From Bacteroidales bacterium UBA6431 (GTDB taxonomy: Bacteria > Bacteroidota > Bacteroidia > Bacteroidales > UBA932), in assembly GCA_002439095.1 (NCBI GenBank), contig DJOT01000023.1, positions 1,026-36,721 of the forward strand: a DNA stretch of 35,696 bases, read 5' to 3'. This document shows positions 7,406 to 15,585 of the stretch, in pieces (within the stretch, counting starts at the first letter, position 1; every line of letters starts with the position of its first letter). A program made the translations under genes and the position numbers. Below the pieces are notes generated by a model. The model was given only the letters and a program-made list of their open reading frames with translations, did not search any database and was not told the DNA's origin.

Positions 7406-8730
7406 TTCTCCCCGCCTTCAGGCTTAGGTGCGTTCGGACGCGGACGGTTGCCACCGGCCTGCTGCGGCCTTCCGTCCCGGCGCGGACGGCTGCCACCCTG
7501 ACGAGGCCTGTCTTGACGCGGACGGTCTCCGGACGCCTGCCTCGGCTGCGGGGCAGTCCCTTGTTTCGCCGTATCCTGAGACTGCTGTCTGCCTCCACGG
7601 TTGCCCCCGCGGCCCTTTCCGCCCTTGCGGCGGCGCGGCGCGTCGAAACGGCTGATGCTGTCATCCCCTACTGCCGTCACGAACTCCGGCGCCACCGGTT
7701 CAGGTTCGCTCTTGAGAGACTCCGGCTTGATGCCGTTGCGGTTCATCTTTATTATCTCCCGCACCTCCGATGCCGCGAGCGGATAGAGCTGCGCATCGGA
7801 AGTCTTGTCATAAGAGAAATACATCACCTCCTTGAGTATGTCCGTCTTTCGGAGGTAGGCCGGTCCATCCTGAAAATCAAGCGGTTCGCTCACTTTCGGG
7901 ATACGGGACTGGGCATCGAGGTAGGTCGCCACCTCATAGTTGAGGCAGCACTTGAGCTTTCCGCACTGGCCCGCAAGTTTCTGTGGATTGAGAGAGAGAT
8001 CTTGACAACGGGCCGCTGCCGTGGAGATGCTCTGGAAGGACGAGATGTAGTTGGCACAGCACAGCTCCCGGCCGCAAACGCCGAGACCTCCGATGAGCCC
8101 GGCTTCCTGACGCGCGCCGATCTGTTTCATTTCTATCCTGATATGGAACTCCTCGGCAAAGGCCTTGATGAGCTGGCGGAAATCCACGCGCCCATCGGCT
8201 ATGTAGTAGAATATGGCCTTGGTGCCGTCCCCCTGGAACTCCACATCGCCGATCTTCATCTCCAATCCCATCTCGGCTGCTATGCTGCGGGCCTTGATCA
8301 TGGTCTCCTGCTCCCGGGCTATCGCCTCCTGCCAGCGCTCAATGTCGGTCTGACGGGCCTTGCGATAAATTTTCTTAAACACGGCCGTTTTGGAATCTAT
8401 ACCCTTGCACTTCATCTGCCGCCCGACTATAGGCCCCTCAAGCGTCACAATGCCAAGATCCAGACCGGTCGTGGCCTCGACCATCACCAGATCGCCGAGA
8501 CGCACATTCTGTGGGGAGTCATTGATATATATGCCTTTGCGGGTGTTCTTGAAACGCACCTCGAAAAGATCCTTGCAGGAGCCGTCCTGCGCGTCTTTCA
8601 GCCAGTTGTAATCACCGAGTTTGCAGCAGCCTGCACGGTAGGAGCATGAGACTTCCCCGGACTCCGCGTCATGGGTCACGACGCAGCCACGGGAACAGTC
8701 GAAATGTATGGATTCTCTGATATCGTTCAT
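7402..8730 (-). CDS. ricT: PSP1-domain protein, RicT/YaaT-like
   Basis: A 442-residue protein with a PSP1 C-terminal domain. In Bacillus RicT is part of a complex that carries Fe-S clusters and promotes mRNA processing by RNase Y. Here the conserved cysteines are present: FDCSRGC and YRAGCC near the start, then GGLGVCGRELCC and CGKLKCCLNYE in the core. The DLVMVEATTGLDLGIV and GDGTKAIFYYIADGRVDFR motifs are typical. The last 70 or so residues form an Arg/Gly/Pro/Gln-rich tail (RRRKGGKGRGGNRGGRQ and repeated RPRQ/RPRR), likely disordered and RNA-binding. Its start overlaps the holB stop by 4 bases. Confidence 0.85.
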   Translation of the reverse strand: MNDIRESIHFDCSRGCVVTHDAESGEVSCSYRAGCCKLGDYNWLKDAQDGSCKDLFEVRFKNTRKGIYINDSPQNVRLGDLVMVEATTGLDLGIVTLEGPIVGRQMKCKGIDSKTAVFKKIYRKARQTDIERWQEAIAREQETMIKARSIAAEMGLEMKIGDVEFQGDGTKAIFYYIADGRVDFRQLIKAFAEEFHIRIEMKQIGARQEAGLIGGLGVCGRELCCANYISSFQSISTAAARCQDLSLNPQKLAGQCGKLKCCLNYEVATYLDAQSRIPKVSEPLDFQDGPAYLRKTDILKEVMYFSYDKTSDAQLYPLAASEVREIIKMNRNGIKPESLKSEPEPVAPEFVTAVGDDSISRFDAPRRRKGGKGRGGNRGGRQQSQDTAKQGTAPQPRQASGDRPRQDRPRQGGSRPRRDGRPQQAGGNRPRPNAPKPEGGEK

Positions 8731-9713
8731 ATAAGCATAAAAAGTCTGTCCACCATATCCGTAAACAGCAGACGTGCATTGACATTGCGGTCAATGAGAG
8801 AACTTGTCTCATCAAACACGGCAAGCGCCGCACGGGGGAAAGTCTTGGGCAAGGCTGAAGCCCACCGGAGGGCATCGGCACTGTCGGCACCAAGAGAACT
8901 GAGCCCCTGCTGTGCAAGGAATATGAGGCGGAGCTGGTAAGATGCAAATTTACAAAAAGATTTAGCAGTCTCGCGCGACGGCAGAGCCGCAATCCCTTCT
9001 CCGGCATCAAGCGCGGAGAGCAGATCTTTCCGCATAAGCGCTTCCATCAAGCCGGAGAAAAGTTCCGGTGAAGCAAATGCGGCAGCGGTATCAGCAGTGT
9101 CGGCGGGCCTGACACGGATCTGCTGACATCGAGACGATATGGTCTGCAGCACTCTCTCCGAATGATGTGTAATCAACAGAAACTGAGTCTGAAGCGGAGG
9201 TTCCTCGATAATCTTGAGCAGACGGTTGGCCGCATCCGGGTTCATCTTCTCCGGAAGGTAGATAACGACCGAGCGGTAGCCACTCTCAAGGGCGCTGAGC
9301 GACAGAGTCTCAAGCAGATGCTTAGCCTCACTGACGGCTATAAGGGAATTTTTACCCTCGATTCCGAGGGCCGAAGAGAGCTGGGTCTCCGTGAAATAAG
9401 GGTTGGATGCCGCCAGCTGCCTGAACTGCGCCACATATTGAAGGGATATGGTGGAAGCAGCTGTCGGATACACGAAATGCACATCCGGGTGGATGAACTT
9501 CGATATCTTGTTGCAGGCCGGGCAGACTCCACAGGAATCACCGCCGGAGCGGTGCTCACAATAGAGATATTGCAGAAAAGCTATGCATAGAGGGAAAGCC
9601 CCACCTCCGTCATCCTCCTGAAACATTATGGCATGTGGAACTTTGCCAGAATCCACCATACCGACAAGCGCCCTGACGACATCATCGTTACCCTGAAGCT
9701 GCGCGAATCTCAT
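8727..9713 (-). CDS. holB: DNA polymerase III delta' subunit-like clamp-loader protein
   Basis: Predicted clamp-loader subunit (328 residues) helping to load the sliding clamp. Four cysteines at 52, 61, 64 and 67 (CGVCPACNK) form the clamp-loader zinc module. The P-loop site reads QEDDGGGA without the catalytic Lys, as expected of the ATPase-inactive delta' rather than gamma/tau. The downstream NPDAANRLLKIIEEPP and QTISSRCQQI (SRC arginine finger) are classic. Located between ispB-like and ricT genes with 4-base overlaps on both sides. The C-terminal third is divergent, which is usual. Confidence 0.88.
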   Translation of the reverse strand: MRFAQLQGNDDVVRALVGMVDSGKVPHAIMFQEDDGGGAFPLCIAFLQYLYCEHRSGGDSCGVCPACNKISKFIHPDVHFVYPTAASTISLQYVAQFRQLAASNPYFTETQLSSALGIEGKNSLIAVSEAKHLLETLSLSALESGYRSVVIYLPEKMNPDAANRLLKIIEEPPLQTQFLLITHHSERVLQTISSRCQQIRVRPADTADTAAAFASPELFSGLMEALMRKDLLSALDAGEGIAALPSRETAKSFCKFASYQLRLIFLAQQGLSSLGADSADALRWASALPKTFPRAALAVFDETSSLIDRNVNARLLFTDMVDRLFMLI

Positions 9714-10678
9714 ACCCGTCTGAAAGCGTTGAAACGTGCCATCTCAGCCAGAGCTTCCTTGGCAGGAGAATCAGGCACGGAGTCAAGGGCGCCAACGGCC
9801 GCATCAATATATTCCTGTAGTCTGACGGCAGCATAATCAATCCCCCCTCTTTCAATCACAAAAGAATGCAGCTGCCCGCAAAACTCCGGATGCTCCTGAA
9901 TCTGAAGTATCTTGCTGCGCATCCGGGAATCATCTTCAAGGGTGGAAAGGGCTCCGATAAGAGGAAGGGTTATCTTCTGCTCCTTGAGATCCATCCCGAC
10001 AGGCTTTCCAAGCTCTCCGGTGCCGGCATAATCCAAAATATCATCTTTGATCTGAAAAGCGGTACCAAGAGCCAGAGCATAAGCTCTCGCCGCTGCCAGC
10101 TGCTCCTCCGATGCGTCCACAGAGCAGGCGCCGGATTCTGCGGCCGCGACAAAGAGCGATGCCGTCTTGCACCGTATGATCCTGAAATAGTCTTCCTCCG
10201 TGGTATCCGCAGAAGAAGCTTTCTCGAGCTGGTACATCTCCCCCTCCGCCAAATCCGTGAGCGTACGGGAGAAAAGCTTGACCACCCGGGCGAAACGTCT
10301 AGTGGCAAATACAGCCTCAACCGCTCTGGCAAGCCAGTAATCACCCACCAGCACGGCAGCCGAAGGCCCGAGCATGGCCGACACGGTCGGGACTCCCCTG
10401 CGCTCTGAACTCTGATCCGCCACATCGTCGTGCATCAAAGTCGCATTGTGGAGAAGTTCGGAAGCGGCCGCATAGTGGAGACTGTCATCATTGGGCACAC
10501 CAAGAGCCTTGGCCATCAACAGACAGACGAGCGGACGGAGCATTTTGCCGGAATGGGAGAGCACCTTGGAATTGACATCCTCGAGCAATGCCACATCCGA
10601 GTGCAAATCGGCGCGGATCAGCTCGCGCATCCGCGTCCAGTCCTCGCCAAGCAATGATATGATTCCGCCTATGTTCAC
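9710..10678 (-). CDS. ispB: trans-polyprenyl diphosphate synthase
   Basis: Condenses isopentenyl diphosphate onto an allylic diphosphate, probably making the long side chain of menaquinone. The family marks are SGKMLRP (43-49), first Asp-rich motif HDDVAD (83-88), ERRGVPTV, GDYWLA, and second Asp-rich motif FQIKDDILDY (208-217), which sits in a 322-residue protein typical of class I synthases. Bulky residues LL-HNATLM just upstream of the first Asp motif fit a medium or long product, but chain length cannot be read with certainty. It overlaps the LOG-family gene upstream and holB downstream by 4 bases each. Confidence 0.9.
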   Translation of the reverse strand: MNIGGIISLLGEDWTRMRELIRADLHSDVALLEDVNSKVLSHSGKMLRPLVCLLMAKALGVPNDDSLHYAAASELLHNATLMHDDVADQSSERRGVPTVSAMLGPSAAVLVGDYWLARAVEAVFATRRFARVVKLFSRTLTDLAEGEMYQLEKASSADTTEEDYFRIIRCKTASLFVAAAESGACSVDASEEQLAAARAYALALGTAFQIKDDILDYAGTGELGKPVGMDLKEQKITLPLIGALSTLEDDSRMRSKILQIQEHPEFCGQLHSFVIERGGIDYAAVRLQEYIDAAVGALDSVPDSPAKEALAEMARFNAFRRV

Positions 10679-11205
10679 AGCAGCGCCTTGACTTCTTCGA
10701 CTGTCTGAGGAAAACTGATAAGGGACATCGCCGAAGCATCCATGAAACCTCCGCGTACATAAGTCTCAAGCTGTTCTCTGAAAGGATCGTAGAACCCGTC
10801 CGGATTGAAGACGATTACACGCCCTTTGTAGAGCCCCATCTTGGCCAGACAGAATGTCTCGGCGAGTTCATCAAGAGTCCCGATCCCGCCCGGAAGGGCT
10901 ATCGCAAGGCAAGTGCCCTCCCTCATCGCGTCCTTGCGCTCCGACATCTTGTCTGTCCACACGCACTGTGTCAGAGCCGGGTGCTCCAACCCTTTCATGA
11001 AACGTGGTATCGCCCCTATCACCTCAACACCATGACGGGAAGCCTCGTCACAGATCACCCCCATTGTCCCCTTGACGGTCCCTCCGGAGACGATGTCATA
11101 TCCAGACAAACAAGCCGCACGGACGATTTCCCGTGCAGCTTGATTGTATTCGGCCTTTATGTCGTGACTGGCGGAACAGAAGAAGACCGCCTTTTTTTCT
11201 GACAT
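10675..11205 (-). CDS. LOG-family nucleoside 5'-monophosphate phosphoribohydrolase
   Basis: A 176-residue member of the LOG (Lonely Guy, TIGR00730) family, which removes ribose 5-phosphate from nucleotides such as cytokinin riboside monophosphates or AMP. The signature PGGIGTLDE is at 105-113 and the substrate-binding ERKDAM at 89-94; SGGTVKGTMG and AIPRFM also match. In non-plant bacteria the natural substrate is uncertain. It starts one base after the stop of the barrel gene, reading TAGTATG, so reinitiation is likely. Confidence 0.87.
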   Translation of the reverse strand: MSEKKAVFFCSASHDIKAEYNQAAREIVRAACLSGYDIVSGGTVKGTMGVICDEASRHGVEVIGAIPRFMKGLEHPALTQCVWTDKMSERKDAMREGTCLAIALPGGIGTLDELAETFCLAKMGLYKGRVIVFNPDGFYDPFREQLETYVRGGFMDASAMSLISFPQTVEEVKALL

Positions 11206-11206
11206 A

Positions 11207-11827
11207 CTAGAAAAGGAATGCCACCGAGGCGGCTATGCCGTTGCACTTGCTGGAAGAGACCTCCTTGGAGATGCTTCCGATGTTGATGGACTGTCCGTAG
11301 ACATCGCCAAGATTCCAGAAATACTTCACGGATACCTGAAGGTGACTGAGGACCTCGGCGCCCACACCGAGGCTGACGCCATATTCAAGTTTGTTCTTGA
11401 CATTGTCCCACGAATTGTTGACATCATCAATATTCTCAATCTTGACTTCATTCTTGACTGCGTATCCGATAAACGGCTCCACAAAGCCGTAGGCACGGAC
11501 CAGAGAACCGATGCCGATACCGGCCTGCACCTGTACAGGAACCTCGATATATCCGGTCTTATAGTCAACTGCGACATCTTTGACGCCGGCAATCTCGCCG
11601 AACTTGGTGCCTTTCATATTGTATATGATAGAAGGCTGGATAGCAAGAAGGTTGCCGAGCCCGAGCTTGTAAGTAAGCCCGACATGGTACTGGTTGACAT
11701 TCTTGACGTCGGCGTATGCTGACTCGACGTCGGTGGCTGATGATGTGAGACCGGCGATGATGCCGACCTGAGCGTTGGCTGACCATGCTGCAAGCAGGGT
11801 GGCCGCGATGATTAGGATCTTTTTCAT
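11207..11827 (-). CDS. small outer-membrane beta-barrel (porin-family) protein
   Basis: A 206-residue protein with signal peptide (MKKILIIAATLLAAWSANAQ) followed by eight or so amphipathic beta strands with alternating hydrophobic residues and a terminal aromatic (VAFLF), typical of the Bacteroidetes PorT-like/OMP_b-brl_2 family. Gly- and Val-rich strands such as YEVPVQVQAGIGIG-type and YGVSLGVGAEVL can be followed to the end. It sits 4 bases after the trxA stop and 1 base before the LOG gene, embedded among cytosolic genes; no functional link is evident. Substrate and role unknown. Confidence 0.75.
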   Translation of the reverse strand: MKKILIIAATLLAAWSANAQVGIIAGLTSSATDVESAYADVKNVNQYHVGLTYKLGLGNLLAIQPSIIYNMKGTKFGEIAGVKDVAVDYKTGYIEVPVQVQAGIGIGSLVRAYGFVEPFIGYAVKNEVKIENIDDVNNSWDNVKNKLEYGVSLGVGAEVLSHLQVSVKYFWNLGDVYGQSINIGSISKEVSSSKCNGIAASVAFLF

Positions 11828-11831
11828 TTTG

Positions 11832-12146
11832 TTAAATCAGTTTTTCGATTCTTTGACTTATCTCCTGTTTTGACACGACTCCCACAGTCCTGTCCACGAG
11901 TTCCCCGTTCTTGAAGAAGAGGAGCGTAGGGATGTTGCGGATACCGTACTTCATAGAGATGTCTTCGCAGTCGTCAACGTTGCATTTGGCCACGACCGCA
12001 CGGCCTTCGTATTCAGCCGCAATCTCGTCCACAGTCGGAGAGAGGACACGGCAAGGACCGCACCATGTGGCCCAAAAATCTATCAGAACAGGTTTCGGAG
12101 AAGAAAGGATCTCCGCGATGTTTGCGTCATTTACTACTGTTGCCAT
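11832..12146 (-). CDS. trxA: thioredoxin
   Basis: Cytosolic disulfide reductase of 104 residues. The WCGPC active site follows VLIDFWAT, the buried Asp is in that same motif, the cis-proline loop is RNIPTLLFFKNGE, and the glycine of VGVVSKQE near the end is conserved. It is the first gene of an eight-gene operon (trxA to trmB) and has a candidate promoter box at 12193-12200. The transcript leader includes part of the terminator-like hairpin that ends the efflux operon. Confidence 0.95.
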   Translation of the reverse strand: MATVVNDANIAEILSSPKPVLIDFWATWCGPCRVLSPTVDEIAAEYEGRAVVAKCNVDDCEDISMKYGIRNIPTLLFFKNGELVDRTVGVVSKQEISQRIEKLI

Positions 12147-12159
12147 AGCGTGATATTTT

Positions 12160-12190
12160 AAAAATCCGCCGTTCTGCTATGAGCGGCGGA
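12160..12190 (-). terminator. intrinsic terminator of the efflux operon
   Basis: On the minus strand, TCCGCCG (12190-12184) and CGGCGGA (12171-12165) form a 7-bp stem with a 12-base loop, followed by TTTTT (12164-12160). It lies just after the PII-like gene and before trxA. Confidence 0.65.
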
Positions 12191-12192
12191 TA

Positions 12193-12200
12193 CAAAGTTA
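12193..12200 (-). promoter_or_regulatory. -7 box TAACTTTG upstream of trxA
   Basis: TAnnTTTG match on the minus strand, 46 bases before the trxA ATG. No clear -33 TTTG. The start of transcription would fall in the first arm of the 12165-12190 hairpin, so the efflux terminator and the trxA promoter overlap. Confidence 0.5.
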
Positions 12201-12205
12201 AGAAT

Positions 12206-12499
12206 TTAATAGAAAGTTTCAATACCCCAGACAAAAGCCCTGAGTCCGAGATCCGGAGAAGCCTTGTCCTTCTCCTTAAGAACGGAGAGTATCGGTTCGA
12301 CTTTTTCGTCCGGGACCATCGTCAGGACCGCATGGTTCATCTCCGGCCAGGCATGGCTGCCCAGATGAGGGGTGCCGTTGAAGCCTCCCTTGCCCTGGAT
12401 ATCCTGCCAACGGGTGAAGCCACGCTGTCCAAGGGCCGCCAGAGCCTCGACGATCTCCTCGTTGTAGGCCTGGTTATATGCTATGAACATTGCTTTCAT
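12206..12499 (-). CDS. small PII-like protein linked to the RND pump
   Basis: A 97-residue cytosolic protein starting at ATG 12499, which overlaps the acrB-like stop as ATGA. The longer reading frame runs back into the pump gene and is not used. The fold is predicted as ferredoxin-like, as in PII/CutA/DUF3240 proteins: strand AMFIAYNQAY, helix NEEIVEALAALG, loop WQDIQGKGGFNGTPHLGSHAWPEMN corresponding in place to a T-loop, strand HAVLTMV, helix DEKVEPILSVLKE. Small PII-like genes at the end of RND operons are known in Proteobacteria (DUF3240 beside Cus-type pumps). The His/Glu-containing loop could bind a ligand or metal. Role as a sensor or modulator of the pump is inference. Confidence 0.6.
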   Translation of the reverse strand: MKAMFIAYNQAYNEEIVEALAALGQRGFTRWQDIQGKGGFNGTPHLGSHAWPEMNHAVLTMVPDEKVEPILSVLKEKDKASPDLGLRAFVWGIETFY

Positions 12500-15400
12500 T
12501 TGTTTTTCCTCCTTTCTTGTCTGCTTGCGAATGCACAATATACTGTAGGGATGAGCACGAGGGTCACGAGCGTCGATATCGTAAGACCCCAGCACACGGT
12601 CACACCAAGGGAGCGCCACATCTCAGAACCTTCACCGGTACCGATCGCCATCGGCACCATACCGAGCACGGTGGTGAGGGTGGTCATGAGGATAGGTCTG
12701 AGTCGGCTCTTGGCAGCCGTCGTGGAAGCGTCACGGATGTTCATTCCCCTCTCACGACAGAGTATAGTATAATCAATCAGCACGATACCGTTCTTCACAA
12801 CGACACCGATCAAGATGATGATACCGATCATCGCCATAACGCCGAGCGCAGTGCCGGTGATGCGAAGTCCGAGCAGTACGCCGACAAGGGCGAACGGAAC
12901 GGAGAACATGATCACGAACGGTGCCATGAATGACTCGAACTGTGAGGCCATCACCATGTATACAAGTATGATCATCAAGACAATCAGAACCAGAAGATCG
13001 GAGAACATGTCCTGCTGATCCTCGTAGTCTCCAGCGATCACTGTAGATATGCCGGTAGGCATCTGCGTCTCGGATATCACCTTGTTCGCCGCAGCCACTG
13101 CATCGCTGAGGGCCGCGCCCTGAGCCACGATACCGGTGACAGTGATGAGTCGCTCACGATCCTTGCGTTCAATGGTAGGAGGCACAAGGGTCTCCACGAC
13201 CTCTCCGAGGTCCTTCATGCGGATCTGCTGTCCGGCGGCATTGGTCACAAGGATATTCTCCAGATCCTCGACACTGGTACGGAACTCCGGAGCGTAGCGT
13301 ACACGGATCTTGTACTCATCTCCGTCCTCGCGGTAATATGAAGCCACGGAGCCGCTCATGGCAGCACTGAACGCCGTAGCCGCAGTGGTCGAGGTCAAGC
13401 CGTTGAGGGCGAGCTTCGTACGGTCGAAATTCATCTGAAATTCCGGCGTATACTCGTCTCGGCTCAAGGTAACCTGCGTAAAAGCCGGATCTTTAAGCAT
13501 TCCTGACTGGAGCTGACGGGCCACAAGGTCGGTATTGTCGAAGCTGTAGCCGTAGACCTCCACCTTGATGGATGTGGCGCCGCCCATTCCGCCGCCTCCC
13601 TCGGTCACGAGGGCCCTGCGGATTTCAGGGTGGGAGTTGAGGATGCCTCTGACGACATCGGCGAGTTCAGCTGAACTGCGCTCACGTGTACTGCTGGTAC
13701 CGATGTTGATGTTCATGGAAATCAAGTGGGTACCGTTGCTCTGCATGGAGGCGAAGGTGTTGTCGGAGTCGGCCTGTCCAAAGGTGCCGTTGATGATGTG
13801 GGCCTCAGGCACGGCGGCCTCGATCTCATCATAGATCTTGTTATAGAAGCCTCTGGTGACCTCCTGGGCCGTACCCATAGGAAGTTCCACTGTCACAGAC
13901 AGACGGTCGGAGTCGCTATGAGGGAAGTACTCTGTCTTCAAGCCCGGCACCAGCAGCACGATGGCAAGCACGAACACGCCGGCGAAAGTGAAAATCACCG
14001 TCTTGCGGCGCTTCGTAGCCCAGTGTATCACATGGGCGTAGCCGCGGGATATCTTGTCAAGGAACTTATTGATCGGGATGAAGACCGCATTGTAAGCCTT
14101 ACCATGGTGCACGTTAGGCTTCAGCCAGCGTGAGCAGAGCATCGGCACAAAGGTGAGGGCGGCCGTCGTGGAGACTATCATGATGATGCTGACGATCCAT
14201 CCGAGCTGGCGGAACATGATGCCGGCCATACCGCTGATCATGGTCAGAGGCAGGAACACGCAAAGCATCGTAAGGGTAGAAGCCACGACAGAGATACCTA
14301 CCTCCGAAGTGCCATGCACCGCAGCCTCCTTCGGTTTCTCGCCACGGGCAATATGCGTCGATATGTTCTCCAGCACCACAATGGCATCATCCACGACCAT
14401 GCCTATCGCTATCGCCAACGCCGACATTGAGATGATGTTGAGAGTATTGCCAGTAGCGTACAGATAAATAAGGGATGCCAGCAGTGCTATAGGGATGGAG
14501 AGCACAATAACGACCGTGGACTTCCAGTTGCCAAGGAATATGAACACCACAAATCCAACGACAAGGAATGTGATGATGATGGTCTCGAAGAGGGTCTTGA
14601 TGGTGTTGATGATCTCGGTGGAACCGTCAACGAAAGTAACGATGTTGATGTCAGAGGGCAGGGTCGGCTGGATCTTTGCCATCTGCTTCTTGACGTTTCT
14701 GATCACATTGACCGTGTTGGCTCCGGACTGCTTCTGGATGACGATACGGGCTGCACGCTGACCGTTGGTGTAGGACTCCTGCTCGCGCTCCTCGCCTCCG
14801 TCATAGATGGTGGCGACATCCCTTAGGTACACCACGTCACCGTCCTTTGAGCCGACCACAACGTCAAGCAGTTCGGAAGGGTCAGTAAACTCCTTCTGCA
14901 CGCGCAGGGTGTAGGTCTCCGAGCCGATGTCTATGTTGCCTGAAGGCATGTTGCGGTTCTCGGCAGCGATGATTGAAGATATAGTACTGATGCTGAGATT
15001 GTAAGCCTGAAGTTTTACAGGATCACAGTAGACTTGGATCTCCCTTGTAGGCGCACCGCTGACTGACACCGTACCCACTCCTTTTACACGGGCCAAAGGA
15101 GTTGAGACCTTGTCGTCCAAGATTTTGTCAAGTCCTTCGAGGCTTTCGTCCGCCGTGGCGGAGAGCATCATGATAGGCATGTCGTCCGCACTGAACTTGA
15201 ATATGACAGGGGTTGTGGCCCCGTCCGGGAGAGCCGAATTGACCATGTCCAACTTGTCACGGACATTGTTGGTCGCGGCCTCTATGTCAGTACCGTATTC
15301 GAATGTGAGCGTCAGCAAGGAGATGTTCTCCTTGGACTGGGAGTTTAGTTCCTTGAGGTCCTCGACACCGTTGAGTGCGTTCTCAAGAACCTTTGTAAGG

Positions 15401-15585
15401 TTGGTCTCGATGTCCTGGGCATTGGCGCCCTGATAGGAGGACATCACCATGATGGTGTTTGCGTCAAACTCCGGGAACTGCGCGATTGATGTCCTGCTCA
15501 CGGAGAAAAATCCGAGCACCGCAAACGCGATGAAGACCAGCGCAGTGGTTACCGGCTTGTTGACGGCCGAACGGTAGATGCTCAT
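12496..15585 (-). CDS. RND multidrug efflux permease (HAE1/AcrB family)
   Basis: A 1029-residue inner-membrane proton-driven exporter. It opens with MSIYRSAVNKPVTTALVF and FPEFDANTIMVMSSYQGA, characteristic of the family. TM4 contains the proton-relay pair in GMVVDDAIVVLENI, and TM10 has the partner Lys in ILIGVVVKNGIVLID. Two large periplasmic loops with porter domains flank 12 membrane helices in the usual 1+5, 1+5 order. DD plus K indicate a hydrophobic/amphiphilic exporter rather than a heavy-metal (CusA) pump. It starts with a 4-base overlap to the adaptor gene and ends overlapping the PII-like gene. Actual substrates cannot be read. Confidence 0.94.
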   Translation of the reverse strand: MSIYRSAVNKPVTTALVFIAFAVLGFFSVSRTSIAQFPEFDANTIMVMSSYQGANAQDIETNLTKVLENALNGVEDLKELNSQSKENISLLTLTFEYGTDIEAATNNVRDKLDMVNSALPDGATTPVIFKFSADDMPIMMLSATADESLEGLDKILDDKVSTPLARVKGVGTVSVSGAPTREIQVYCDPVKLQAYNLSISTISSIIAAENRNMPSGNIDIGSETYTLRVQKEFTDPSELLDVVVGSKDGDVVYLRDVATIYDGGEEREQESYTNGQRAARIVIQKQSGANTVNVIRNVKKQMAKIQPTLPSDINIVTFVDGSTEIINTIKTLFETIIITFLVVGFVVFIFLGNWKSTVVIVLSIPIALLASLIYLYATGNTLNIISMSALAIAIGMVVDDAIVVLENISTHIARGEKPKEAAVHGTSEVGISVVASTLTMLCVFLPLTMISGMAGIMFRQLGWIVSIIMIVSTTAALTFVPMLCSRWLKPNVHHGKAYNAVFIPINKFLDKISRGYAHVIHWATKRRKTVIFTFAGVFVLAIVLLVPGLKTEYFPHSDSDRLSVTVELPMGTAQEVTRGFYNKIYDEIEAAVPEAHIINGTFGQADSDNTFASMQSNGTHLISMNINIGTSSTRERSSAELADVVRGILNSHPEIRRALVTEGGGGMGGATSIKVEVYGYSFDNTDLVARQLQSGMLKDPAFTQVTLSRDEYTPEFQMNFDRTKLALNGLTSTTAATAFSAAMSGSVASYYREDGDEYKIRVRYAPEFRTSVEDLENILVTNAAGQQIRMKDLGEVVETLVPPTIERKDRERLITVTGIVAQGAALSDAVAAANKVISETQMPTGISTVIAGDYEDQQDMFSDLLVLIVLMIILVYMVMASQFESFMAPFVIMFSVPFALVGVLLGLRITGTALGVMAMIGIIILIGVVVKNGIVLIDYTILCRERGMNIRDASTTAAKSRLRPILMTTLTTVLGMVPMAIGTGEGSEMWRSLGVTVCWGLTISTLVTLVLIPTVYCAFASRQERRKNK

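Noticed and set aside
7513..8649. 378-residue open frame on the plus strand inside ricT
   Set aside because: It is the antisense of a conserved, motif-rich gene, with no recognisable domain; long shadow frames are expected in GC-rich DNA.
8727..9713. Loss of the P-loop Lys in HolB taken as a decayed gene
   Set aside because: The delta' subunit is normally ATPase-inactive; zinc module and SRC finger are intact.
12206..12619. Longer 137-residue start for the PII-like gene
   Set aside because: The extra 40 residues are read from inside the permease gene, while ATG 12499 gives the ATGA coupling and a standard small-protein start.
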